From NCBI GenBank assembly GCA_015654635.1, contig JAATGP010000068.1, positions 1 through 51,308 on the forward strand: a stretch of DNA of 51,308 bases, given 5' to 3'. The notes beneath the pieces are model-generated. The model did not search any database. It was not told where the DNA came from and worked only from the letters and a program-made list of their open reading frames with translations. Source of the stretch: Alphaproteobacteria bacterium (lineage in GTDB: Bacteria; Pseudomonadota; Alphaproteobacteria; Micropepsales; Micropepsaceae). Positions 25,461 through 33,171 of this stretch are shown here, piece by piece; the stretch's first letter is position 1; each line of letters starts with the position of its first letter. The translations under genes were made by a program, and so were the position numbers.

Positions 25461-26624
25461 TCAATCCAGCGCGTAGACCAGCGCCTTCAGATACGCGCTT
25501 TCGGGCAGCATGGGATGGACCGGGTGATCGGGACCGGCGCCGGCGGTGTGGATGAGGCGGGCGCTGCGGCCTGCCCGTGCGATGCCGGTGGCGCATTCGT
25601 TGGCGAAGCGTTCCAAGGGGATGTTGTGCGAGCAGGAGGCCAAAAACACAAAGCCGCCGGGCGCGGTGATCAACGCCGACAGCCGCGCCAGTTTGCGATA
25701 GGCTTTGGCGCCCGTTTCGAGGTCTTTTTTGGCTTTGACGAAGGGCGGCGGATCGCCGATCACCACGTCGAAGCGCTCGCCCGCGGCGGCAAAGCGTTCC
25801 ATCTCTTCAAAGACATCGGTTTTGAGGAAATTGGCTTTGAGCTGATTGGCAGTGGCGGCTTCCTCGGCCAAAGCCACGGCAGGCGCAGAGGATTCCAGAC
25901 CCGCCACTTCCTTGGCACCGGCCTTGGCAGCAGCCAGCGCAAAACCACCGGTGTAGGAATAGCCATCGAGCACCGAGCGGCCTTTGGCGAGCTTGGCTAT
26001 GAAGGCGCGGTTTTCGCGCTGATCGTAATACCAGCCGGTCTTCTGGCCCGTCGCGGCATCGGCGAAATAGCGCACGCCGTTCTCCTCGATGGTGATGCGC
26101 CCGCCGCCTTCGGCTTCGACATAACTCTCAAGACCCTCAAGGGCCCGGGCCGGGGTGTCGGCCCGCAGGATGATCTTGGCCGCGGGGATGAGCTTGCCCA
26201 GTGCCGCCAGCAAAATCTTTTTCAGCGCTTCCATACCGGCAGTGGTGATCTGCACCACAAACGTATCGCCGAAGCGATCGATGGTGAGGCCCGGCAAGCC
26301 ATCGCCTTCGGCATGGACGAGACGGTAATAGGGGGCGTCGAACAAAGCCTCGCGCAGGGCCAGCGCCCGGGCGAGTTTTCCCGCGAAAAACGCCTGATCC
26401 ACTGGCACATCCAGCGCCGGGGCGACGAAGCGCACCGCGATCAGACTCTTGGCATTGAAAAAGCCGGTGCCGAAGGGCTGGCCGTCATCGCCCAGCACAT
26501 TGACGACGCTGCCGGGGGCCAGCTCTTTGCTCATCTCGATCTCGTTGGAGAACAGCCAAGGGGCGCCGGCGCGGGCGCGCTTTCCTTCACGGGGTTTGAC
26601 CCGGATCACGGGGCGAGGGCTCAT
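25461..26624 (-). CDS. rlmI: Class I rRNA large-subunit methyltransferase, RlmI-like (PUA domain)
   Basis: About 387 aa. The N-terminal PUA-like domain (RVKPREGKRARAGAPWLFSNEI) precedes a central RlmI-type domain (YYRLVHAEGDGLPGLTIDRF) and a Rossmann methyltransferase domain with VLDGYSYTGGFALAAAKAGA, GDPPPFVKA and the Cys motif FLASCSHN. RlmI makes 5-methylcytosine at position 1962 of 23S rRNA in E. coli. The close match in layout supports the same role, but target specificity is not proven. The ATG at 26622-26624 is preceded by AAGGAA and begins the PUA fold directly. Confidence 0.9.
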   Translation of the reverse strand: MSPRPVIRVKPREGKRARAGAPWLFSNEIEMSKELAPGSVVNVLGDDGQPFGTGFFNAKSLIAVRFVAPALDVPVDQAFFAGKLARALALREALFDAPYYRLVHAEGDGLPGLTIDRFGDTFVVQITTAGMEALKKILLAALGKLIPAAKIILRADTPARALEGLESYVEAEGGGRITIEENGVRYFADAATGQKTGWYYDQRENRAFIAKLAKGRSVLDGYSYTGGFALAAAKAGAKEVAGLESSAPAVALAEEAATANQLKANFLKTDVFEEMERFAAAGERFDVVIGDPPPFVKAKKDLETGAKAYRKLARLSALITAPGGFVFLASCSHNIPLERFANECATGIARAGRSARLIHTAGAGPDHPVHPMLPESAYLKALVYALD

Positions 26625-26695
26625 AATAGATTCCTTATGCGGCAATGAGGCCGCGGCAGCACATTAGAGTAAGAAGGCAAGCGCTGCAGAGCGGC

Positions 26696-26941
26696 TTAGC
26701 CGGGCTTTTTCTTCAGCCGGAGGCCGCGCCCGCCGTCGGGTCCCTCGGCAATCAGCTCGATCCCCGCCGCTTCCAGAGCACCGATCAGCTTCATCAGGGA
26801 ATCGACATTGCCCCGGATAACGCCTTCGCTGGCTTCCATCCGCTGAATGGTCGGCACCGACAAGGAGGCAATTTCGGCAAGCTGACGCTGGTCGATGCCG
26901 AGAAACGCCCGCGCGGCTCTGAGCTGTCCCGAACTGATCAT
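26696..26941 (-). CDS. Small XRE-family DNA-binding protein
   Basis: An 81-aa single helix-turn-helix protein (QLRAARAFLGIDQRQLAEIA, SVPTIQRMEAS) with a short Lys-rich tail. The ATG at 26939-26941 has a GAGGGGGG run eight bases upstream. A GTG further upstream adds twelve residues of no domain character. It is divergent from the mannanase gene, with about 170 bp between them, so it might regulate that gene. No toxin partner is seen. The closest general type is the small transcriptional regulators with a single XRE domain common in alphaproteobacteria. Confidence 0.85.
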   Translation of the reverse strand: MISSGQLRAARAFLGIDQRQLAEIASLSVPTIQRMEASEGVIRGNVDSLMKLIGALEAAGIELIAEGPDGGRGLRLKKKPG

Positions 26942-27112
26942 ACCGGCACCCCCCTCACTTGACCCTCGATTAATCACACCTATTGGCGAAAAGCGATGGC
27001 TGAGCCATCAAAGCTGCGGCCTTGGGCCGCAGCACGCGCCACAACCTTCGGTAAATCCCGCTCCAGTGCTAGGGACAGGAGTAGGAAAGCGTTGTCAAGA
27101 TGGGGGCTGTGC

Positions 27113-28423
27113 ATGCTGACGCGGCGCGGGGTGATGGCAGCAACGGCGGCGCTTCTCGCCGCACCGGCAGAAGCCGGGACGCGTACCCCCTTTGTGCGGG
27201 CACAAGCCAGCCAATTGCTGCTCGCTGGGCGGCCCTACCGCTTTGCCGGAAGCAATCTTTGGTATGGGGCCTATCTGGGTTCGGCGGGGGCGCTGGGGCA
27301 CCAGGACCGGCTGAAACGCGAGTTGGACAGGCTGCAGCGGCTGGGCGTGGACAATCTGCGCCTTTTGGCTTCGGGCGAGGATTCGCCTCTCGCCAATTCT
27401 CTGAAGCCCGCCATCCACGGCCCCAACCCGCCCTATAACGAAGCGCTGCTGCAAGGTCTCGATTTCACCTTGGCCGAGATGGGAGCGCGCGGCATGAAGG
27501 CGGTGCTGTTCCTCAACAATTTCTGGGAATGGTCCGGCGGCATGGTGACCTATCAGGCTTGGACGAATGGCGGCCATTTCATCAATCTGGGCGACCCTGC
27601 CCACCCTTGGCCCGAATTTGCCGATTTCAGCGCGCGGTTCTATGAGAGCCCCAAAGCCATTGCTCTGTATGAGGACTATGCCGCCGCCATCGTCGGGCGC
27701 ATCAATACGGTGACCGGCAAAGCCTATCGCGACGATCCGGCGATCATGGCTTGGCAGCTTGCCAATGAGCCACGGCCCGGCGGCACCGCCTCCAAGGCGC
27801 CCTTCGCCGCCTTCTATGCCTGGATCGCGCACACCGCCGATTTCATCAAACAGCGGGACCCCAACCATCTGATCTCCACCGGCAACGAAGGGGTAATGGG
27901 GTGTTTGGAAAGCGAAGATTGCGTCGTCAAAGCCAATGCGGCGAAAAACGTCGATTACGTCACCTTCCATCTATGGCCGCAGAATTGGGGCTGGATCGAC
28001 GCGGCCAACCTGGACGCCAGCTATGATGCGGGCGAGGCCAAATGCCGGGCCGCCATCGAAACCCATATCAAGCTTGCTGAAACCCTCGACAAGCCGCTGG
28101 TGCTGGAAGAATTCGGCTTTCCGCGCGAGGCCAATGGCAATGGCCCGCAGGTGGCGACCACCCATCGCGACCGCTTCTACGCCATGGTCTACGCGATGGT
28201 GGAAAAAAGCGCGCGCGATGGCGGCCCGTTTGCTGGCAGCAATTTCTGGGCCTGGGGCGGCGAAGGCCGCGCGCTCCATCCCGATTATGTCATGCAGGCC
28301 GGAGACACGTCTTATGTCGGCGATCCGCCGCAAGAACCGCAAGGGCGTAACTCGGTCTTCGACAGCGATGCCACAACGCTGGCTGTGATCCGCAAGCATT
28401 CGGCGGCATTGAAGAGGATTTGA
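27113..28423 (+). CDS. Glycoside hydrolase family 5, mannan endo-1,4-beta-mannosidase-like
   Basis: About 436 aa with a Tat-like signal (MLTRRGVMAATAALLAAP). The (beta/alpha)8 enzyme follows: FRFAGSNLWYGAYLG-type start, acid/base E219 in QLANEPRPGG, and nucleophile E333 in VLEEFGFPRE. The motif AYRDDPAIMAWQLANEPR is characteristic of GH5 mannanases. It should cleave internal beta-1,4-mannosyl bonds in the periplasm or outside the cell. An in-frame start at 26996 is unlikely because it would bury the signal peptide. The gene converges with the following TetR gene. Confidence 0.9.
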   Translation: MLTRRGVMAATAALLAAPAEAGTRTPFVRAQASQLLLAGRPYRFAGSNLWYGAYLGSAGALGHQDRLKRELDRLQRLGVDNLRLLASGEDSPLANSLKPAIHGPNPPYNEALLQGLDFTLAEMGARGMKAVLFLNNFWEWSGGMVTYQAWTNGGHFINLGDPAHPWPEFADFSARFYESPKAIALYEDYAAAIVGRINTVTGKAYRDDPAIMAWQLANEPRPGGTASKAPFAAFYAWIAHTADFIKQRDPNHLISTGNEGVMGCLESEDCVVKANAAKNVDYVTFHLWPQNWGWIDAANLDASYDAGEAKCRAAIETHIKLAETLDKPLVLEEFGFPREANGNGPQVATTHRDRFYAMVYAMVEKSARDGGPFAGSNFWAWGGEGRALHPDYVMQAGDTSYVGDPPQEPQGRNSVFDSDATTLAVIRKHSAALKRI

Positions 28424-28448
28424 GGCCGTCGTCCCTGGAGGCGCCGCT

Positions 28449-29054
28449 CTAAACCGCTGCCGGTTTCAGGCCGGAGAGCAGGCCCTTCATAGCGAGTTCG
28501 AGCAGGGTTTCGAGCTGCGCCAGGGAATCGAGCTTGCCCGCGAGATAAAGGCTGACCGGACCGTGCAGGCAGCACCAGAAGACATAGCCCAAGGTGGCGG
28601 CATCGCCCTGCACGATATTTTCCGACACCAAAAGATCCATGCTGCGGCGCATCGTGTGGCGCGCCCGCTCCACCGTTTCGGCCAGCTCGGGATATTTGAC
28701 GAGATCGGGATACGGCATCTCGAACATGATGCGATAAGCATCGGGTTCCGCCAGCGCGAAATTAACATAGGCGCGGCGCTTGGCTTCGGCCTGTTCCAGC
28801 GGTGTGCCGTGCGATTTTCCACCGTCTTCAAGGGCCGCAATGAAATGGGTGAAGGCCCGGATCACCGCCGCCACCAGGATTTCTTCTTTGTCGCGAAAAT
28901 AATGATAGGGCTTCATGGGGCTGATCCCCATCACTTCCGCCAGCGCCCGCATGGTGACGCCATCGGTGCCGCGCTGGGCAAAGAGTTTGCTGGCCGCAGC
29001 GCAGGCCTGTTCACGGAAATCGGCTATTTCATCTTGGCTTAAAGTGCGTGGCAC
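28449..29054 (-). CDS. TetR-family regulator with a C-terminal WHG-like domain
   Basis: A 201-aa TetR protein starting at GTG 29052-29054. The helix-turn-helix is clear (KLFAQRGTDGVTMRALAEVM, GISPMKPYHYFRDKEEIL). The C-terminal domain (YRIMFEMPYPDL and VFWCCLHGPVSLYLAGKL) is of the WHG type, named for its Trp-His-Gly motif; here the motif reads LHG. No adjacent target is obvious: the mannanase gene converges with it and the gene upstream reads in the same direction. An imperfect CACTT-ACA-AAGTG palindrome at 29098-29110 may be its operator. Confidence 0.88.
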   Translation of the reverse strand: MPRTLSQDEIADFREQACAAASKLFAQRGTDGVTMRALAEVMGISPMKPYHYFRDKEEILVAAVIRAFTHFIAALEDGGKSHGTPLEQAEAKRRAYVNFALAEPDAYRIMFEMPYPDLVKYPELAETVERARHTMRRSMDLLVSENIVQGDAATLGYVFWCCLHGPVSLYLAGKLDSLAQLETLLELAMKGLLSGLKPAAV

Positions 29055-29166
29055 GAATCCACTGCCCTCGGGTGCAAGCTAACATAATGATTCTTAACAC
29101 TTACAAAGTGCCACAAACAATCATCGCTGCCAACTGCCCCGGCGGGTGACGTAACGTAGGGACCGC

Positions 29167-29862
29167 TTATTCGCCTTTGCCGCTGGCCGGAGGCAAAAGC
29201 TGCGCATGCTCGCGGACATAAGCGAGATCGATATCCTTTTTCCGCAAAATGTAATTGGTGAAAGCGCTAACATGGTTTGGCCCCATCTGATCGAGCGGAA
29301 CATAGGGCTGGCTCCATCCCGCGCCGCCGCCCGGCCCGCCCGGCGTGGCCGGTTGCAGCATGAAAGATGGCGCCGCTCCCTCCAAATTGGCAAAGCCGTA
29401 TTTGCTATCGGCGATGGGGGCGAAGGGTTTGCCCGGCAAATTTAAAGCGCCTTTGACGTAATTGGCCAAATTCTGATCTTTGAGACGCCAGCCGCCATCC
29501 TCGCAGAGGAGCCGGCCGGGCTCGAACGCCAATGTCAGCAACAGCACCTGCATGGTGCCCTCGGCACCGAGCACGGCTTGTTCGCTGGCCGCTTCAAAGG
29601 TACGGCCGCGGCCGAAGCCATAGACCAGCCAGAAATTCGGCCCTTCCCACAAGGTCAGAAAGGCCCGCTTGTCGAAAGGGATTTTCAACCCGTTGCCGAA
29701 ATCCAGCACATTGGGATGGCCGCGGACCACGATGGCGTTGGGTGCCTCTGCATCACTGCCCCAAACATCTTTGGTTTTGGTCGGCAGCGTTTCGGCCTTG
29801 GCACTGGCGGCAACCGTTGTCAGGGCGGCAATCGATGCCATGAGGCGGCGTCTGTTCAACAT
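29167..29862 (-). CDS. Tat-exported protein of unknown function
   Basis: A 231-aa protein with a twin-arginine-like signal (MLNRRRLMASIAALTTVAAS). The mature part is rich in Gly, Pro and aromatic residues (LWEGPNFWLVYGFGRGRTF, a GGPGGGAGW loop, DQMGPNHVSAFTNYIL). I do not recognise the family. There are no Cys pairs or obvious catalytic motifs. The start overlaps the end of a 30-codon upstream frame in the same direction, suggesting coupling. Confidence 0.75.
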   Translation of the reverse strand: MLNRRRLMASIAALTTVAASAKAETLPTKTKDVWGSDAEAPNAIVVRGHPNVLDFGNGLKIPFDKRAFLTLWEGPNFWLVYGFGRGRTFEAASEQAVLGAEGTMQVLLLTLAFEPGRLLCEDGGWRLKDQNLANYVKGALNLPGKPFAPIADSKYGFANLEGAAPSFMLQPATPGGPGGGAGWSQPYVPLDQMGPNHVSAFTNYILRKKDIDLAYVREHAQLLPPASGKGE

Positions 29863-29948
29863 GATTGCCTCGTGAGGGATGCCGATACCACATGCGCCAC
29901 AAGCGCAAGGCCGCCCAAGATTGTAAGCAGACCCTGTTTATCCGCCAT
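29856..29948 (-). CDS. Possible 30-aa single-helix membrane peptide coupled to the Tat-exported protein gene
   Basis: An ATG at 29946-29948 with a strong AAGGGGG ribosome binding site opens a 30-codon frame. The product has one hydrophobic helix (GLLTILGGLALVAHVVSASL) and ends in a Cys. Its TGA overlaps the ATG of the next gene by 7 bp, the geometry of translational coupling. It may be a real small membrane protein or a leader peptide that controls the following gene. No homologue can be named. Confidence 0.4.
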   Translation of the reverse strand: MADKQGLLTILGGLALVAHVVSASLTRQSC

Positions 29949-30265
29949 GACGCCCCCTTCGCGGCCCTCGTTTCTGCGCGATGGTCCGCTTTGTTGTTGT
30001 GATCCTGTTCGCCACCCCCCTGCAAGAAAAAGGCAGAGCAGACAAAAGGCGGACCTCAGACAGTCATGCCGCTTGGCCCCGCAGCAGCCGAACCGCCGCA
30101 GGGCCGAGCGGCATAGCCCCCAACCCTTCCGCAGATAGACGACGGACGAAACGGGGATTTCCCGGCGGCGTTTGGCGCCCCAAAGCTTAAATTTGCCGAC
30201 ATCTTGCGGGGCGCTGCGACTCTTGCACGCTTGCGGGCGAGCTTTGATGCGCCTAACTTGCATCT
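29949..30265. other. Intergenic region between divergent units, no gene supported
   Basis: These 317 bp separate the leftward Tat-exported protein unit from the rightward copper-efflux operon. I see open frames on both strands, but none has protein-like composition or a good start. Promoters for both directions must lie here. No metal-regulator operator such as a CueR- or CopR-type palindrome could be identified with confidence. Confidence 0.5.
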
Positions 30266-30619
30266 ATGCGGACGAGAAAGCTCTCCCTGCGCGCCTTCTT
30301 AAGCGCCCTTCTGGCGGTGGTGTTCGTTCTTGCCACCGAGCCGGGCGTTATGGCGATGCCCGCACCCGCAAAACATACCATGACAATGAACTGCGCCGAC
30401 ATGGCCGGTTGCGATCACATGAAGCTGCCCAAGGACAAAGACGCGCCCTGCAAAAACATGGCGCTCTGTTCCGGCATGATGAGCTGCTTCGGCATGACTG
30501 CCGTTGCCGTCCAGATGCCTGCCCTCAGGACCATCGTGATCGGGTCTTCGGTGCATGTGGTGCCGCAAAGCTTATTGGGGCTGACGCTTCAGCCCGACAA
30601 TCCTCCCCCTCGAGTCTGA
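30266..30619 (+). CDS. Small exported Cys/Met-rich protein, probable copper-related
   Basis: A 117-aa protein with an N-terminal signal (FLSALLAVVFVLATEPGVMA). The mature part is rich in Met, Cys and His (TMTMNCADMAGCDHMKL, NMALCSGMMSCFGM), the ligand set expected for Cu(I) or Ag(I). It heads the cluster that continues with the CusB/CusA-like pump. Similar small proteins often precede RND metal-efflux genes. A periplasmic metal-binding or sensing role is inferred from composition and context. No enzyme motif is seen. Confidence 0.75.
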   Translation: MRTRKLSLRAFLSALLAVVFVLATEPGVMAMPAPAKHTMTMNCADMAGCDHMKLPKDKDAPCKNMALCSGMMSCFGMTAVAVQMPALRTIVIGSSVHVVPQSLLGLTLQPDNPPPRV

Positions 30620-30659
30620 TTGGTTGAAGACGCTGCTCCCCACAGAGCCGCGCGCCTGA

Positions 30660-30677
30660 CGCACGTCCTTACGTGCG
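30660..30677 (+). other. Perfect 7-bp hairpin between efflux-operon genes
   Basis: CGCACGT (30660-30666) and ACGTGCG (30671-30677) pair around a CCTT loop. No T-run follows, so it is not a typical intrinsic terminator. It could be an RNA processing or stability element in the 116-bp gap. Confidence 0.4.
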
Positions 30678-30735
30678 CTGCCTTCACACCATTCTCGCAA
30701 TCGATCCTGGGCCAGGCCCAGGCCGGAGGACTACC

Positions 30736-31149
30736 ATGAACACGTTTAACGCCATTATTGGCACTTTCGCAGCCATCGTTACCCTGCAATCCGCTTCTGC
30801 GGGCACGGCCGAACACCGCATGCCTGCCGATTACGGCCAGCCGCAGCCGTCCTATCAACTGAAGATCAATGCCCCAGCCGTGGTGGGGGCGCCCCTTGTC
30901 GTCACGCTGGTCAATCAAGCCGACGGCAAAGTGGTGCAGAACGGCGAGATTACGGTTCAGCGCCCGCTCTTCCAAGGACCGAAAGCCAGCCCGATGATTC
31001 GCTTTGTTCCCGTCATGCTGACACGGGCCGCCGATGGCAGCTTTGTCTGCGACGGTGCGCATCATGTTGCCGGTGAGCGGCTGACACTGCGCGGCGCGGG
31101 GCCCGGCGATGCCTCGCCCGTCTGGCTGACCCTTACGGTCAACGGCTGA
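30736..31149 (+). CDS. Small periplasmic protein of the metal-efflux operon (YtkA/FixH-like fold suspected)
   Basis: A 137-aa exported protein (signal TFAAIVTLQSASA). The mature domain looks like one beta-sandwich (YQLKINAPAVVGAPLVVTLVNQADG, GERLTLRG, SPVWLTLTVNG), similar in style to YtkA/FixH or CopC-like modules. The ATG at 30736 has GGAGGA at the right distance. A strong intrinsic terminator follows the stop codon, so this gene can end a transcript before the CusBA part. Its exact role is unknown. Confidence 0.75.
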   Translation: MNTFNAIIGTFAAIVTLQSASAGTAEHRMPADYGQPQPSYQLKINAPAVVGAPLVVTLVNQADGKVVQNGEITVQRPLFQGPKASPMIRFVPVMLTRAADGSFVCDGAHHVAGERLTLRGAGPGDASPVWLTLTVNG

Positions 31150-31157
31150 TATAGCTT

Positions 31158-31187
31158 GGGCGGGGCTTCGGCTCCGCCCCCTTTTTT
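31158..31187 (+). terminator. Intrinsic terminator inside the efflux cluster
   Basis: A GC-rich 9-bp stem (GGGCGGGGC pairing with GCTCCGCCC, one G-U pair) with a TTCG tetraloop is followed by CC and six Ts. It lies 8 bp after the stop at 31149 and 17 bp before the next ATG at 31204. It probably makes expression of the downstream genes lower than that of the first two, or acts as an attenuator. Confidence 0.8.
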
Positions 31188-31203
31188 CTTCGGAGATCTC
31201 CTT

Positions 31204-31596
31204 ATGAAACGTCTTCTTGCCGCCGCTGCTGGCGCCGCCCTCGTATTGTCTGCTTCGGCTTTTGCCCAACCTGGCTCGAATTTGGCCGGTTTTTCCTGGA
31301 AGCTTCTCGATTCCTCCATTCCCGCCAATGCCACGCACCAGATCCGGGTGCAGCTGGTCGATGGCAGCGGCCATGATGCGGTCCAGCCCGTGACGGGGCT
31401 TTCCGTTCGCGTCGATATGAGCCCCGACGCCATGGCGGATATGACCGCGCCGGCAAAGGTATCGCCCGGCAAAGCCCCCGGTGCGGTGGTGGTGGAGACC
31501 AATCTCTACGCCCCCGGCCGCTGGGCCGTGATCCTGACCGGCACGGTCAAAGGCGCGCCCGTCAAAGGCAGCCTCATCGTCACCGCAAAGCCCTAG
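31204..31596 (+). CDS. Periplasmic YtkA-like domain protein, paralogue of the CusB N-terminal domain
   Basis: A 130-aa protein with a signal peptide (AAAAGAALVLSASAFA). The mature domain is one beta-sandwich whose sequence is nearly the same as the first 120 residues of the CusB-like protein encoded next. Shared features are WxLLDxSxPAN, SVRVDMSPDAMA, MTAPAKVSP and the PGAVVVET, LYAPGRWAV run. A tandem duplication of one domain, once free and once fused to the adaptor, is the simplest reading. It may bind or pass metal to the pump, but there are no Cys ligands. GGAG ends nine bases before the ATG. Confidence 0.82.
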   Translation: MKRLLAAAAGAALVLSASAFAQPGSNLAGFSWKLLDSSIPANATHQIRVQLVDGSGHDAVQPVTGLSVRVDMSPDAMADMTAPAKVSPGKAPGAVVVETNLYAPGRWAVILTGTVKGAPVKGSLIVTAKP

Positions 31597-31610
31597 GCCC
31601 CGTTTAGAGT

Positions 31611-31633
31611 GCGCGGAGCCAACAACTCCGCGC
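31611..31633 (+). other. Perfect 8-bp intercistronic hairpin
   Basis: GCGCGGAG (31611-31618) pairs with CTCCGCGC (31626-31633) around a 7-base loop in the 75-bp gap before the CusB-like gene. No T-run follows. It is probably a stability or processing element. Confidence 0.5.
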
Positions 31634-31671
31634 CGCGGCCCTGTGGAATAGCTTTCGTCTGAGGATACCCT

Positions 31672-33171
31672 ATGCAACGCGCGTTGTTTGCCGCCCTGGC
31701 GCTGGCCTTTGCCGTTTCCGCCTCCGCCCAAAGCGGCCTGCGCTGGACGCTTCTCGATGCCAGCGTGCCTGCCAATGTCCCCCAGCAAATTCGCCTGCAG
31801 CTCATCGATGGCAGCGCAAAGGCCGTGACGCAGCCTATCAGCGCATTGTCGGTGCGTGTCGATATGAGCCCGGATGCGATGGCGGCGATGACGGCACCCG
31901 CCAAAGTGAGCCCCGCCAAGGAACCCGGCGCGGTGGTGGTCGAAACCAAGCTTTATGCCCCCGGGCGCTGGGCCGTGATCGTCAGCGGCACCGTCAAAGG
32001 CAAAGCCGTCAAAGCCACGCTGGTGGTGACCGCCACCGTCAAGAGCACGCAAACGGCGCCTGCCGCCGGGCCGCGGCACCTTCTTTATTATCGCAACCCC
32101 ATGGGGCTGGCCGACACCTCACCGGTGCCGAAGAAAGACGCGATGGGGATGGCGTATATCCCGGTCTATTCCGATGACGTCACCACCGTGCGCGGTGCGG
32201 TGCGGCTCAGCACCGAAAAAATGCAGCGCGCGGGCGTGCGCACCAGTCTGGTGACGCGCATGGCCGTTGCCAAAGCGGTGCGTGCCACCGGCACGGTCGC
32301 CGCCGACGAAAACCGCCAAGCGGTGCTCAGCGCCCGCTTCACCGGCTTTGTCGAAAAACTTTATGTCAGCCAAACCGGCGATGTGGTGCGGGCCGGTCAG
32401 CCCTTGATGCGGGTCTGGGCCGAAAGCTCCGAAGTGCTGGTGAAGGAAGCCGATTATATCGGTTCGCTGCAATCGGGCGCGCCCGAACATGCGGCCATGG
32501 CGGCGAGCCTTTTGCGCCAATATGGCATTACGCAATCCGACTTGAATGCGATGGCCAAATCCGGCGTTCCCACTCGCTGCATCACCATATCCGCCCCGGC
32601 GAGCGGCACGGTGATGGAGAAAAACGCGGTACTGGGGATGCATTTTGCAACCGGCGACGTTCTGTTCAAGACCACCGATGTCTCCCAGCTTTGGGTGCTG
32701 GCCGAAGTTTCCGAGCGCGATTTGACCGGCGTCAAGGTGGGGCAGAAAGCCACCATCAGCTTTCGCGACAATCCCGCCGCCTCCTTCGACGGCAAAGTCC
32801 TGACCGTTTATCCGCAGATCGACCCGGCCACCCGCACGGTGAAAGTGCGCATCGCGGTGGCGAACAAGGAGGGCCGTTTGCGCATCGGCCAATATGCCGA
32901 CGTGCGGATCGAAACCGGGGCGCCGTCCGCAACCACAGTGGCCATTCCAGCCTCGGCGGTGGTGGATGACGGCACGCGGCAGGTCGCTTTCATCGCCCTG
33001 GCGGACGGTCTGTTCGAGCCGCGGCTGCTGAAGCTTGGCGCCCATAACGGCGATATGGTGGAAGTGCTCAGCGGGCTTAAGGATGGCGATCGCATCGTTA
33101 CCACGGGCAATTTCCTGCTCGACGCCGAAAGCAATCTGCAGACCGCCCTCAAGACATTCGGAAGCAAATAA
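31672..33171 (+). CDS. CusB-like RND efflux periplasmic adaptor with N-terminal YtkA-like domain
   Basis: A 499-aa membrane fusion protein. Residues 1-20 are a signal peptide and about 20-120 are the YtkA-like domain shared with the preceding gene. Then comes the heavy-metal-binding motif LYYRNPMGLADTSP, KKDAMGMAYIPVYSD typical of CusB/SilB. The adaptor body follows (TGTVAADENRQAVLSARFTG, lipoyl halves, and the beta-barrel TTDVSQLWVLAEVSE). It should link the CusA-like pump to an outer-membrane channel and bind Cu(I) or Ag(I) through Met residues. No outer-membrane channel gene (CusC) is adjacent. Its stop overlaps the next start as TAATG. Confidence 0.93.
   Translation: MQRALFAALALAFAVSASAQSGLRWTLLDASVPANVPQQIRLQLIDGSAKAVTQPISALSVRVDMSPDAMAAMTAPAKVSPAKEPGAVVVETKLYAPGRWAVIVSGTVKGKAVKATLVVTATVKSTQTAPAAGPRHLLYYRNPMGLADTSPVPKKDAMGMAYIPVYSDDVTTVRGAVRLSTEKMQRAGVRTSLVTRMAVAKAVRATGTVAADENRQAVLSARFTGFVEKLYVSQTGDVVRAGQPLMRVWAESSEVLVKEADYIGSLQSGAPEHAAMAASLLRQYGITQSDLNAMAKSGVPTRCITISAPASGTVMEKNAVLGMHFATGDVLFKTTDVSQLWVLAEVSERDLTGVKVGQKATISFRDNPAASFDGKVLTVYPQIDPATRTVKVRIAVANKEGRLRIGQYADVRIETGAPSATTVAIPASAVVDDGTRQVAFIALADGLFEPRLLKLGAHNGDMVEVLSGLKDGDRIVTTGNFLLDAESNLQTALKTFGSK

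Noticed and set aside
26996..27112. Upstream in-frame start for the mannanase gene
   Set aside because: It would place 39 basic residues ahead of a clear Tat-like signal peptide, which would no longer be at the N-terminus.
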